From positions 1 to 64,000 of the forward strand of contig NZ_JMLC01000003.1 in the NCBI RefSeq assembly GCF_000686605.1: a DNA stretch of 64,000 nt, in the 5' to 3' direction. Shown piece by piece: positions 25,624-34,659 of the stretch. This stretch comes from Streptococcus sobrinus DSM 20742 = ATCC 33478. GTDB taxonomy: Bacteria > Bacillota > Bacilli > Lactobacillales > Streptococcaceae. Each line of letters opens with the position of its first letter. Within the stretch, counting starts at the first letter, position 1. Below the pieces are notes generated by a model, which worked only from the letters and a program-made list of their open reading frames with translations, searched no databases and was not told where the DNA came from. The position numbers and the translations under genes are program-made.

Positions 25624-25704
25624 AATAAGTCGAAAAGACAGGCTTGTCCTAGTTTTTGAGTCGGTCTAGAGATGACGAAAAATTTGATGTTTTGGAGGCA
25701 GATT

Positions 25705-26094
25705 ATGCAGCTTAAAATCTATAATCTTATTCAAATGGAAGATGATACCGAAATCATTGAAGAAATCCATGATTGTCAATGGACCAGTAAAGGGGATTAT
25801 GACTATTTGGTTCACCAAAATGATCATGATGAAAAGGTGGTTATCAAATTCAATAGTCAGGAATTGACGATGACCCGTTTTTCTCAACCTAAATCCATTA
25901 TGCATTTTGTTAAAAATGAGGACAATCTGGCTTCCATCCCTACTTCTATGGGAGTGCAAAGCTTAGTAACTCGGACAAAAAGTTTTGTCTTTGAAAAAGA
26001 AGCACGGCGGCTTCATTTGGGATATGATCTTTTGACAGACTCCGAAGCAAAAATTCCCTTGGCCTCTTACAAAATGCAAATAAGTTGGAGCTGA
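25705..26094 (+). CDS. DUF1934 (YwiB-like) calycin-fold protein
   Basis: A 129-residue small beta-barrel protein of the DUF1934/YwiB family, whose function is not established. The sequence GDYDYLVHQNDHDEKVVIKF, TSMGVQSLVTRTKSF and LHLGYDLL fits the repeated beta-strand pattern. GGAGG (25694-25698) places the start at 25705, 11 codons inside the open frame. It faces away from the HD gene and converges on the regulator pseudogene at 26213. Confidence 0.75.
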   Translation: MQLKIYNLIQMEDDTEIIEEIHDCQWTSKGDYDYLVHQNDHDEKVVIKFNSQELTMTRFSQPKSIMHFVKNEDNLASIPTSMGVQSLVTRTKSFVFEKEARRLHLGYDLLTDSEAKIPLASYKMQISWS

Positions 26095-26212
26095 GAGCCA
26101 TTATTGACAACTGGTTCTTGGCTTTTTTGAGTTTATGGGGAGTTACTATAAGTGGATTCATCCAAGACTTTAGAGATTTGGACTTAACTTTTGGAGCAGG
26201 TCAAAGACATAA

Positions 26213-27992
26213 TTATTTCGACTTTAAGTATCGCCATAGAGTAGTTCGACTGATACCAAGCTGTTTAGCCGTTTTAGTCTGGTTGCCATGGTTATGTTCA
26301 AGGACTTCTCTTACGATATCTTGTGTATATTCAAACAAACTTTTGTGCTCTGCTATTAGTTGCTCAGTCTTTTTATAATAAGAATTTGTTTGCATAGCCT
26401 TTCGTTCCAGTTCTAAAGCAGCTACAACCTGTTGCTGCGTGATATAGTAACTGCTCGACTCCAAGGCTAATTTTTTTATGATTGAAGAAAGTTGAGAGAA
26501 ATTTCCCGGCCAGTTAAAGTCAATCATTTCTTTGAGAGCATCAGGCTCGAATCCTAAAATTGAAGTGTTGCATTGGATGTTGATTTGATTGAGAAAGAGT
26601 GGAATAATCATCGCCAATTCACTTTTTCTTTCTTCAATTGAACGACAATAGATACTTGTGCAATCCAAAGTATTGACAATTTTGTGATAGATTTTTTGAT
26701 TGGGATCTTGACCGTTGGTATTGTAGGTGAAAATGATACGGTTGGTGCGAGAAAAATTATTATCATGAATAAGACTAACCAACCGATTTAACTGGACAAG
26801 TGGCATTTGGTCGCTATTTTGAAAGAGGAGCGTATTACCGATTTCAATTAGTGGACCGTTATTGAGGTTGGTAAGAAATTTCCATGTTTTATCGTTAAAA
26901 ACACTAGCGTCTATTGTTATTAAATTCCGATTATAATCGGAATTTAATAAATAAGTATTGGGCCAAACTCGTCTTAGAAGTTCCGCTTTCACCAAAAATT
27001 AGGAGAGAGCGAAAATAATTATCCAATCGTTTGGCTTTTTTCTTATTCTCTTCTTCAATGAAAGTGGTAAAGGTTAGTTGTTGAGAAATATCTTGTTTAA
27101 TGTCATCAAAATGCTGGTACTTGATACCAAATTGATTATTGATTAAAGGAGGTGTTGATAACTTTACCTCAACAAGATAGTAGGAACCAGCTGATGATGT
27201 AAAATTGGAAATAGCCAAGCGATAAAGTGCTCTTTTGAAAGAATGATAATAGATTTGGTGATCTTGCAGAAGAGTTTTTTTAGCTAAAAAGGCCAGCACC
27301 GATTGTTGGAGTTCCTGCTCAATATTAGAATAGTGAAGTTTAAAGTTAGCATTGAGTAGCAATAAGGCATTTGATTGATTGGTGAGAGTTTGCTCTAAAA
27401 TTTGTGTCTGCTGATTTGAATTTTCTATTAGATGTGTAATTTGTAGGACTTCTTTAAAGGCATGCTTAATACTTTCGGTGCCCGAGGTAATCAATATCGT
27501 CTTGAAAGATTTTTCAATGGCAATTTGATTAGTAATGACATCACATAGAATTAAAGAGTAATTATCTTTTTGCATTTTGGAAAGTCCCTGTTGGGCTTCT
27601 TCTATACTATTAATTGTGATAATTGGAACCTTATATTGCATTAAATCACAGATCAGGTAGGCTGGTTCTGTTACTCCTGGAAAACCAATAATAGCGTAAT
27701 TATCTGAATAGTTCTTAGCAATTTGTAAGGTACTGAGGATGTCCTAGAGAGAGATTGAAACATCAATAACAGGGATATTAATCATATCTTTGATAAGATC
27801 AGCCGTCCCCCCTCGTGAAAGAATGGCATCGTATTGATGAGGACTAACACTTTTGACAATTTCCTTGGCGCTATCTAAGTTAGCAAGACAGGTATCAATT
27901 TCGATATCAGGAAATTGCTTACTGACTTCCGACATTGATTGTTGGAGTTCGCGATAAGGGGCGATTCCTAATACTTTAACAGTTGGCATCAT
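26213..27992 (-). pseudogene. PrpR-like enhancer-binding-protein-type regulator, broken
   Basis: The reading frame starts at 27992 with a PrpR-N sensory domain (KVLGIAPYRELQQSM, LSRGGTADLI), is cut by an in-frame TAG at 27744-27746 (...VSISL stop DILSTLQIAKNYSD), and continues in the same frame to the Walker A GESGTSKTSL. There it shifts by one inserted T near 26925 and continues to a Fis-type helix-turn-helix (NQTKTAKQLGISRTTLWRYL). The AAA+ part lacks the GAFTGA loop needed to contact sigma-54, so it would not have been a sigma-54 activator. It is transcribed away from the sugar-acid genes at 28152 and was probably their regulator. Confidence 0.85.
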
Positions 27993-28068
27993 ACATAGCC
28001 TCCTGTTTCATTTTAAAACATTATACATCACTTTAGATATACTTCAATAGTTTTTATGCATAGTTTCA

Positions 28069-28125
28069 ATATGGAACCATATATTTTTTTATCGTCCTAC
28101 ACAAGCCTTTTTAAAACAGTATAAT
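28069..28125 (+). promoter_or_regulatory. otnK promoter and operator-like palindrome
   Basis: The inverted repeat ATATGG-AA-CCATAT (28069-28082) lies upstream of a -10 TATAAT (28120-28125) with a weak -35. GGAGGTGA then precedes the ATG at 28152. The palindrome may be the site of the broken PrpR-like regulator; this is inference. Confidence 0.45.
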
Positions 28126-28151
28126 AAAGGCTAGTAGGGAGGTGAAGTTCA

Positions 28152-29390
28152 ATGGTGAAATTATTGGTTCTAGCCGATGATTTTACAGGTGCCTTAGATA
28201 CCGGAGTCCAATTTTCAAACCTAGGTGTCGAAACTTTGGTGACAACACAAGTTCAGTTAGAGCAAGTGAAAATTCCCTTAAATCTTGAAGTACTAGTGGT
28301 CGATACAGAAACTCGGCATGTCTCGGATACTGCTGCCTATGACCTTATTCATAAGCTTGTAGAATTTGCCCATCGTAAAAATATCCCCAATATCTACAAA
28401 AAGGTTGATTCAGCCCTACGGGGAAATGTGCCAAGTGAAATCAAAGCACTGGTAGATGCCAGTGCTAGTAATCATGTTGCTTTCTTACCCGCTATTCCAG
28501 AAATGAACCGAGTGGTTCGGGACGGGATTTTATATATTGATGGCTTACCAGTTTCTGAGAGTATTTTTTCAGAGGATCCCTATGAACCAGTAAAGGAGAG
28601 CAATATCCTTACACGTTTAAAAGGAGAAGCCGGCTTAGATGGAATATTAGTAAAACAGGGAGACGAGTTTGCTGCTCAAGATCCTTTCCATATCTTTGAT
28701 GCTGAGACGGATCAGGATTTAAAAGCTATCGGAATGGTCTTGAAGGAAAAAGGCTTGCTTTTGGTAACCGTCGGTTGTGCTGGCTTTGCTAAAATTCTCA
28801 GCCACTTATTATTTAAGCCCACTGTATCGGCTAGGTCGATAAGACTTAAATCTTTGGTTGTTATTTGTGGTTCTGTCAATGAGGTTACAAAAAATCAAGT
28901 TGATTATGCACAGAAACAGGGAGCTTTGAGGGTCTCCTTAAATTCTCAGCAGTTGTTTAATAAGGGCTATTGGACAAGTCAAGAAGGGAAGAATATTCTC
29001 TCGGATATTCTCACTAAGCCTGGCAATCAGTTGCTCATCTTTGAGACCTTTAGTGAAGAGATCTCTCAAGAGATTAAAGAGTTGGTTAGGCTTGGCAAGC
29101 TTAACTCGGAGCAAATTCGTTTGGATATAGGTCAAACCTTAGGCGATCTGACCCAACAGATTTTAACTCAAGCTCCCGATAGGACCTTATTGCTGACTGG
29201 TGGTGATACCCTTTTTCAGACTATGGGTGTGTTAAAAATCACAGATGTCAAGCCAATTGTCGAGTATGAACCGGGAATTGTTTTTTCAGAGATTGTTTGG
29301 CAAGGCCAACCTTATCAAGTATTGACTAAATCGGGAGGCTTCGGTAAAGAATCCCTCTTTATAGCCTTAAATCAAGAAGCAAAGGAGTAA
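28152..29390 (+). CDS. four-carbon acid sugar kinase family (DUF1537)
   Basis: A 412-residue kinase of the DUF1537/OtnK-DtnK family, which phosphorylates four-carbon sugar acids such as D-threonate, D-erythronate or related hydroxy acids at C4. The N-terminal LVLADDFTGALDTGVQ is the substrate-binding signature, with KKVDSALRGN following. The C-terminal nucleotide-binding domain has LLLTGGDTLFQTMG and SGGFG. The gene is intact. Downstream is a damaged pdxA2, the usual partner that oxidises the phosphorylated product, so the pathway may no longer work. Which acid it uses cannot be read from sequence. Confidence 0.85.
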   Translation: MVKLLVLADDFTGALDTGVQFSNLGVETLVTTQVQLEQVKIPLNLEVLVVDTETRHVSDTAAYDLIHKLVEFAHRKNIPNIYKKVDSALRGNVPSEIKALVDASASNHVAFLPAIPEMNRVVRDGILYIDGLPVSESIFSEDPYEPVKESNILTRLKGEAGLDGILVKQGDEFAAQDPFHIFDAETDQDLKAIGMVLKEKGLLLVTVGCAGFAKILSHLLFKPTVSARSIRLKSLVVICGSVNEVTKNQVDYAQKQGALRVSLNSQQLFNKGYWTSQEGKNILSDILTKPGNQLLIFETFSEEISQEIKELVRLGKLNSEQIRLDIGQTLGDLTQQILTQAPDRTLLLTGGDTLFQTMGVLKITDVKPIVEYEPGIVFSEIVWQGQPYQVLTKSGGFGKESLFIALNQEAKE

Positions 29391-29393
29391 AAA

Positions 29394-29459
29394 ATGCTAA
29401 CAGATTACAGTTTACAAATGCCTAAAAAAGTTATCGGTTGTGGACTATTATCTCAATAA
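29394..29459 (+). pseudogene. remnant of an iron-containing alcohol dehydrogenase
   Basis: AAAGGAG and an ATG at 29394 open MLTDYSLQMPKKVIG, which looks like the N-terminus of an iron-type alcohol dehydrogenase (the 'MPKKVI' start is common in that family). After about 15 codons the sequence changes to that of pdxA2, and the frame stops at 29457-29459. The bulk of the dehydrogenase gene is missing. The deletion junction is near 29432-29442. Confidence 0.6.
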
Positions 29460-30339
29460 ACATCCAGAACTAAACCTAAGTCTTAACGTTATTTCCAAAC
29501 CAGCTCAAGGAGCCTATACTTATGGAACAGTAGATTTGATTGACCTTGGTGTCGTTGATATGGCTAACTTTGAAATCGGTAAGGTCTCTAAGGTTGGCGG
29601 AGATGCTGCCTTCCAATATGTCAAAAAGGTCATTGAATTAGCCCTTGCTAAGGAAGTTGACGCTACTGTAACTAATCCATTGAACAAGGAAGCCATGAAC
29701 TCGGCAGGCCATCATTATGCGGGTCATACAGAAATTTATGCTGACTTGACCAACACAGAAAAATATACCATGATGTTGGCCGATGGCAATTTGCGGGTTG
29801 TTCACGTTTCGACTCACGTTTCCTTGCGAGAAGCTTGCGACCGAGCAACCAAGGAACGGGTTCTTGACGTCATTCGGATTGCCAATCAGGCTTGTAAGGA
29901 TCTTGGAATTGAAAACCCTCGAGTTGCCGTTGCTGGTTTAAATCCTCACTGCGGCGAAAATGGTCTCTTTGGCCGAGAAGAAATCGAAGAGATTGACCCT
30001 GCAGTTGAATCAGCTCGAGCTGAAGGTATCAATGCGGAAGGCAGTCTACCACCTGATACCCTCTTTTCAAAGGCAAATGGAGGAATGTACGATATTGTTG
30101 TTGCCATGTATCACGACCAAGGCCATATTCCTTTGAAACTCTTAGGTTTTGTTTACGACCAAAGTAAGGGGGATTGGAAGGCAGTTGAGGGTGTCAATAT
30201 TACCTTAGGTTTGCCTATCATTCGTGCCTCTGTTGACCACGGCACAGCTTTCGACCCAGCGGGAGAATGGACAGCTAGTGAGCTAAGTCTGGAAAATGCC
30301 ATTGACTACGCTATCCGTTTGGCTGACCATAAAAAATAA
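29440..30339 (+). pseudogene. PdxA2-type 4-phosphate dehydrogenase, N-terminally truncated
   Basis: The family (4-phospho-D-threonate/erythronate 3-dehydrogenase, PdxA-like) oxidises and decarboxylates the OtnK product to dihydroxyacetone phosphate. Seen are TNPLNKEAMNSAGHHYAGHT, the metal histidine regions, NPHCGENGLFGREE and MYHDQGHIPLKL with GLPIIRASVDHGTAFD. About 50 N-terminal residues are absent, including the expected MGDPAGIGPE substrate segment. The open frame begins at a GTG inside the deletion junction, with no proper ribosome-binding site. It might be expressed as a shortened 299-residue protein, but activity is doubtful. Confidence 0.78.
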
Positions 30340-30393
30340 AGAATTATCTGGATAAATTGCAGTTAGTAAAGCTAGAAATAAAGAGGTGGCAAA

Positions 30394-31563
30394 ATGGTGA
30401 AACTTCCAAGTGTCAGAGTATCAGACCCCAATGGTGTGGTTTATCGCGATGAATTTTTAAATGTTGACTTTGCTTTGATTCCAACAGGTGGAAAAGCTAC
30501 TGCTCATGTCCCAGCTTTAATTGAAACAAAGGATGGCGGCTTGCTCTGTGCCTGGTTTGCTGGATTGTTTGAAGGCAGTGGGGATATTTCAATAGCAGTT
30601 TCAAAATTGAATCCGGAAACTCAAGTCTGGTCCGATGCTGTCATCGTCTCTAAAGGAAAAAATCGCAGTGAGCAAAATCCGGCCTTCTTCCGTGCACCGG
30701 ATGGTCAAATTTGGCTGATTTATACTTCACAACTCAGTCGCCAAGAAGGTAAGGACAATATGCAGTTTACCTCCATTATCATGGTGCAAAAGTCTTCTGA
30801 TGAGGGCCTTACTTGGGGAGAGCCCGAAGTATTATTCCCAGAAGAAGGAACCTTCTCCCGTCAGGTCATTCAAATTTTGAGCAATGGTCGCTGGATTTTT
30901 GCGACTTGGCTTTGTGAAGATTCTGCAGAAGGTTTAACCAATGACCCGACAGAATTTCGAGTTTCCGATGACCAAGGTCAAACCTGGCGACGAGTTCGGA
31001 TGCCTGAAAGTAACGGTCGAGTGCATGCTAATATCGTGGAAATTGAAGAGGGGCACCTAGTTGCTTTTCTGAGAAGTCGTTTTGCTGACAATATTTATAT
31101 TAGTGAATCGCATGATTTTGGTGATTCTTGGACGGTGCCTGAAAAATCAGTCCTTCCAAATAACAATGCCAGCATTAGTGCCATTAAGCTGCAGACTGGA
31201 GAAATTGCCCTATCCTACAATGTCAATTCAGCCAGTCATCCCGAATTTGGAAAGGTTTCTTGGCCTGGCTTGAGGAATCCAGTCGCAGTTTCTGTCTCTG
31301 AGGATTTTGGTCAAACCTGGCCAATTGGACGTGTCTTGGAACAGGCTGAAGGCTATATTGGTGAGGAAAACAAGACCAACAATGCTCAGTACGAATACCC
31401 AACCCTTTATCAAACTAAGGATAGTCTGCTTCATTTAGTTTATGCCTACCACAACCGACTTTGTGTCAAGTATGTCCGTTGTAGGGTTGAAGATATCTTC
31501 GGTGAAAAGCGTGAGGCCGAAGGAATCTATAATCCAACGTCAGGTCAAGGTGTTGAGAAGTAG
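30394..31563 (+). CDS. cytoplasmic sialidase-like BNR/Asp-box protein
   Basis: A 389-residue six-bladed beta-propeller of the sialidase superfamily. Four Asp-boxes can be seen: SSDEGLTWG, SDDQGQTWR, SHDFGDSWT and SEDFGQTWP. There is no signal peptide, membrane segment or wall anchor, so it works in the cytoplasm, unlike secreted neuraminidases. HVPAL stands where sialidases have the FRIP-type arginine motif. It is the last gene of the sugar-acid locus, 55 bp after pdxA2, with GAGGTGG as ribosome-binding site, and it appears intact. It may release the sugar acid from a conjugate; this is inference. Confidence 0.75.
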   Translation: MVKLPSVRVSDPNGVVYRDEFLNVDFALIPTGGKATAHVPALIETKDGGLLCAWFAGLFEGSGDISIAVSKLNPETQVWSDAVIVSKGKNRSEQNPAFFRAPDGQIWLIYTSQLSRQEGKDNMQFTSIIMVQKSSDEGLTWGEPEVLFPEEGTFSRQVIQILSNGRWIFATWLCEDSAEGLTNDPTEFRVSDDQGQTWRRVRMPESNGRVHANIVEIEEGHLVAFLRSRFADNIYISESHDFGDSWTVPEKSVLPNNNASISAIKLQTGEIALSYNVNSASHPEFGKVSWPGLRNPVAVSVSEDFGQTWPIGRVLEQAEGYIGEENKTNNAQYEYPTLYQTKDSLLHLVYAYHNRLCVKYVRCRVEDIFGEKREAEGIYNPTSGQGVEK

Positions 31564-31581
31564 TAAGAGATTTGGTATAAT
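31553..31581 (+). promoter_or_regulatory. promoter of the riboswitch-ATPase unit
   Basis: TTGAGA (31553-31558), 17 bases, TATAAT (31576-31581) with an upstream TGG; the -35 lies inside the end of the sialidase-like gene. Confidence 0.75.
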
Positions 31582-31593
31582 AGTTGCTATATC

Positions 31594-31724
31594 AAGGGAG
31601 TAGCAGACGTTTGCGGTCCTAATTTTGGAAGGGCAATCGTGTCACTGTCGTCATTACGAAAGAAATTTCCGGCACTGACTTAAACAGCGAGACTTGTTTT
31701 TTTAGAAAACAGGTCTCTTTTTTA
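31594..31724 (+). ncRNA. yybP-ykoY manganese riboswitch
   Basis: The leader contains the yybP-ykoY landmarks: AAGGGAGTAGC at the 5' side, GGGCAATCGTGTC, the conserved TCGTCATTACGA loop and GGCACTGACTT at the 3' side. It is followed by a terminator stem GAGAC(T)TGTTTT/AAAACAGGTCTC with TTTTTT (31689-31724). This class binds Mn2+ and turns on exporters. The downstream gene is a cation ATPase, exactly the arrangement known in other streptococci and lactococci. Assigned by motif recognition, not by covariance model. Confidence 0.85.
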
Positions 31725-31779
31725 TCGGAAAAGTCGGCCTGTCTAATATTGTTATTGAGGAATGGAGAAAGGAAAATCT

Positions 31780-34461
31780 ATGCACAAAGAACAAGAAAGA
31801 CTTCCCTATCATATTCAAACAGGGGACGAAGTTCTAAAAGAAGTTGACAGCTCTAAGGAGGGCTTGACTTCTAGTCAGGCACAAAGTCGGCTGGAAGCCT
31901 ATGGAAAAAATGAGTTGGAAGAAGGCGAAAATCGAGGGCTACTTGCCAAGTTTATCGACCAATTCAAGGATTTAATGATTATCATTCTTCTGGTAGCAGC
32001 AGCCCTGTCTGTGATTACCGAAGGGATGCATGGGCTGACGGATGCCCTAATTATTTTAGCCGTCGTTATCCTCAATGCTGCCTTTGGGGTTTACCAAGAA
32101 GGACAAGCTGAAGCGGCCATTGAGGCCCTCAAGGATATGTCCAGTCCCCTGGCTCGTGTTCGTCGGGACGGCCATGTAACTGAGATTGATTCCAAGGAGT
32201 TAGTTCCAGGTGATGTCGTTCTCTTGGAAGCCGGTGATGTCGTTCCAGCGGATATGCGATTGCTGGAAGCCGCCTCTCTGAAAATCGAAGAAGCTGCCCT
32301 GACAGGGGAATCTGTGCCAGTTGAAAAGGATTTGACAGTTGACCTAGCGGAAGATGCTGGAATTGGTGACCGTCTCAATATGGCCTACCAAAATTCCAAT
32401 GTGACCTACGGGCGTGGGTCTGGTGTCGTGGTCAACACAGGGATGTACACCGAAGTTGGTAAGATTGCTGGCATGCTGGCCAATGCCGATGAAACGGAAA
32501 CCCCACTCAAGCAGAGCCTGACCCAACTGTCTAAGGCCCTGACCTATCTGATTGTTGCCATTGCAGCGGTGACCTTCTTAGTCGGCATTTTCGTCCGAGG
32601 TGAAGAACCCCTTAATGGACTGATGGTAGCTGTAGCCTTAGCGGTTGCGGCAATTCCGGAAGGTCTGCCAGCCATCGTTACCATTGTCTTGTCTCTGGGA
32701 ACAACGACCCTAGCTAAACGCAATTCTATTGTTCGGAAGTTACCAGCGGTTGAAACCCTGGGTTCTACAGAAATTATCGCCTCAGATAAGACTGGTACCC
32801 TAACCATGAATCAGATGACCGTTGAAAAAGTTTATACCAACGGCCAATTGCAATCATCGGCAGCTGATATTGCCGCAGATAATAACACCCTGCGGATTAT
32901 GAACTTTGCCAATGACACCAAGATTGACCCACAAGGCAAGTTGATTGGCGATCCAACCGAAACAGCCCTGGTGCAATTTGGTTTTGACCACAATTTTGAT
33001 GTCCGTCAAGTCCTGCAAACCGAGCCTCGTGTGGCTGAGTTACCATTTGACTCGGACCGCAAGCTCATGTCCACCATCCATAAAGAAGTGGACTCTTCTT
33101 ACTTTGTTGCTGTTAAGGGTGCCCCTGACCAACTGCTCAAACGGGTAACGCAAATCGAGGAAAATGGTCAGATTCGTCCTATTACAGAGGCCGATAAGCA
33201 GACCATCCTAGCAACCAATAAGGACCTGGCCAAACAGGCCCTGCGAGTGCTGATGATGGCCTACAAACGAGTAGCTAGCCTGCCAGAGATGGAATCTGAA
33301 GTTGTTGAAGCTGATTTGGTCTTCTCTGGTCTGGTCGGTATGATTGACCCCGAACGGCCAGAAGCCGCCCATGCGGTTGCGGTAGCCAAGGAAGCTGGGA
33401 TTCGTCCGATTATGATTACCGGTGACCACCAAGACACAGCAGAAGCCATTGCCAAACGTTTGGGAATTATTGAAGAAGACGGTCAAGACCATGTCCTGAC
33501 TGGTGCTGAGCTCAATGAGCTCTCAGATGAGGAATTCCAAAAGGTCTTCCAAAAATACTCCGTCTATGCTCGGGTATCACCTGAACACAAGGTCCGCATC
33601 GTCAAGGCTTGGCAAAATGAAGGCAAGGTCGTTGCTATGACCGGTGACGGGGTCAATGATGCCCCATCTCTCAAGACTGCTGACATCGGTATCGGTATGG
33701 GAATCACCGGAACGGAAGTTTCTAAGGGGGCCTCCGACATGGTATTGGCCGATGATAACTTCGCTACCATTATCGTGGCGGTTGAAGAAGGACGTAAAGT
33801 CTTCTCCAATATCCAAAAATCCATCCAATATCTCTTGTCTGCCAATATGGCCGAAGTCTTCACCATTTTCTTTGCCACCCTCTTTGGCTGGGGTGTTCTC
33901 CAACCTGTCCACCTCTTGTGGATTAATCTGGTAACCGATACCCTGCCAGCCATCGCCCTGGGTGTTGAGCCAGCGGAGCCTGGTGTCATGACCCACAAGC
34001 CACGTGGTCGCAAGTCCAACTTCTTTGATGGCGGTGTCTTTGAAGCCATTATTTATCAAGGCCTCTTGCAGACTGCTCTAGTAATTGGTATCTACGGCTG
34101 GGCCATCATGTCCCCAGAACATAGCAATAACCAGATGGTTCACGAAGATGCCCTGACCATGACCTTTGCTACCCTAGGCTTGATTCAACTCCTTCATGCC
34201 TTTAATGTTAAATCGGTTTATCAGTCTATCTTTAAAGTTAAACCATTTAGCAACCGAACCTTTAACTGGGCTATCCCAGTAGCCTTCCTAATCCTCATGG
34301 TGACCATTGTGGTTCCTGGCTTCAACCAGCTCTTCCATGTTTCCCACCTTGATGCAACTCAATGGTTGGCTGTCATTATTGCCAGTCTCCTCATTGTCGT
34401 CTTGGTTGAAATCGTCAAGGCCATCCAAAGAGCCCTCGGACAGGATAAAAAGGCAATCTAA
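31780..34461 (+). CDS. P-type cation-translocating ATPase (Mn2+/Ca2+ efflux type)
   Basis: An 893-residue P2A-type ATPase in the cell membrane that pumps divalent cations out. Landmarks are TGES of the actuator domain (about 175-178), the membrane PEGLPA motif (about 293), phosphorylation site SDKTGTLTMNQM (Asp336), TGD and MTGDGVNDAPSLK in the hinge. There is no metal-binding N-terminal domain. AAAGGA precedes the ATG at 31780; the ATG at 31762 is less well placed. Control by the Mn2+ riboswitch just upstream suggests manganese export, though relatives are described as Ca2+ exporters. Confidence 0.9.
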   Translation: MHKEQERLPYHIQTGDEVLKEVDSSKEGLTSSQAQSRLEAYGKNELEEGENRGLLAKFIDQFKDLMIIILLVAAALSVITEGMHGLTDALIILAVVILNAAFGVYQEGQAEAAIEALKDMSSPLARVRRDGHVTEIDSKELVPGDVVLLEAGDVVPADMRLLEAASLKIEEAALTGESVPVEKDLTVDLAEDAGIGDRLNMAYQNSNVTYGRGSGVVVNTGMYTEVGKIAGMLANADETETPLKQSLTQLSKALTYLIVAIAAVTFLVGIFVRGEEPLNGLMVAVALAVAAIPEGLPAIVTIVLSLGTTTLAKRNSIVRKLPAVETLGSTEIIASDKTGTLTMNQMTVEKVYTNGQLQSSAADIAADNNTLRIMNFANDTKIDPQGKLIGDPTETALVQFGFDHNFDVRQVLQTEPRVAELPFDSDRKLMSTIHKEVDSSYFVAVKGAPDQLLKRVTQIEENGQIRPITEADKQTILATNKDLAKQALRVLMMAYKRVASLPEMESEVVEADLVFSGLVGMIDPERPEAAHAVAVAKEAGIRPIMITGDHQDTAEAIAKRLGIIEEDGQDHVLTGAELNELSDEEFQKVFQKYSVYARVSPEHKVRIVKAWQNEGKVVAMTGDGVNDAPSLKTADIGIGMGITGTEVSKGASDMVLADDNFATIIVAVEEGRKVFSNIQKSIQYLLSANMAEVFTIFFATLFGWGVLQPVHLLWINLVTDTLPAIALGVEPAEPGVMTHKPRGRKSNFFDGGVFEAIIYQGLLQTALVIGIYGWAIMSPEHSNNQMVHEDALTMTFATLGLIQLLHAFNVKSVYQSIFKVKPFSNRTFNWAIPVAFLILMVTIVVPGFNQLFHVSHLDATQWLAVIIASLLIVVLVEIVKAIQRALGQDKKAI

Positions 34462-34659
34462 AACAAAGAGCACTTCCACTCTAGGAAGTACTTATTTATT
34501 GGAAATTTCAACTATAATATCGAATTGTTTAATTTTAAAAAGCCCTTCCTAGCTAAAAAGCTAGGAGTTCAAGAGATAAAGCGACTAACATAGAAGCCTC
34601 TTGACAGTGACCTAGAAAAATGCTAATTTTAACAAACAATAGGCAGCAAAGGGGCCAAG

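Noticed and set aside
26213-27992. Two or three separate regulator genes
   Set aside because: The pieces line up as one PrpR-like protein with one stop codon and one frame change, and the second piece lacks its own ribosome-binding site.
33564-34059. 160-residue frames opposite the P-type ATPase
   Set aside because: They are antisense shadows of a conserved coding region with no start signals.
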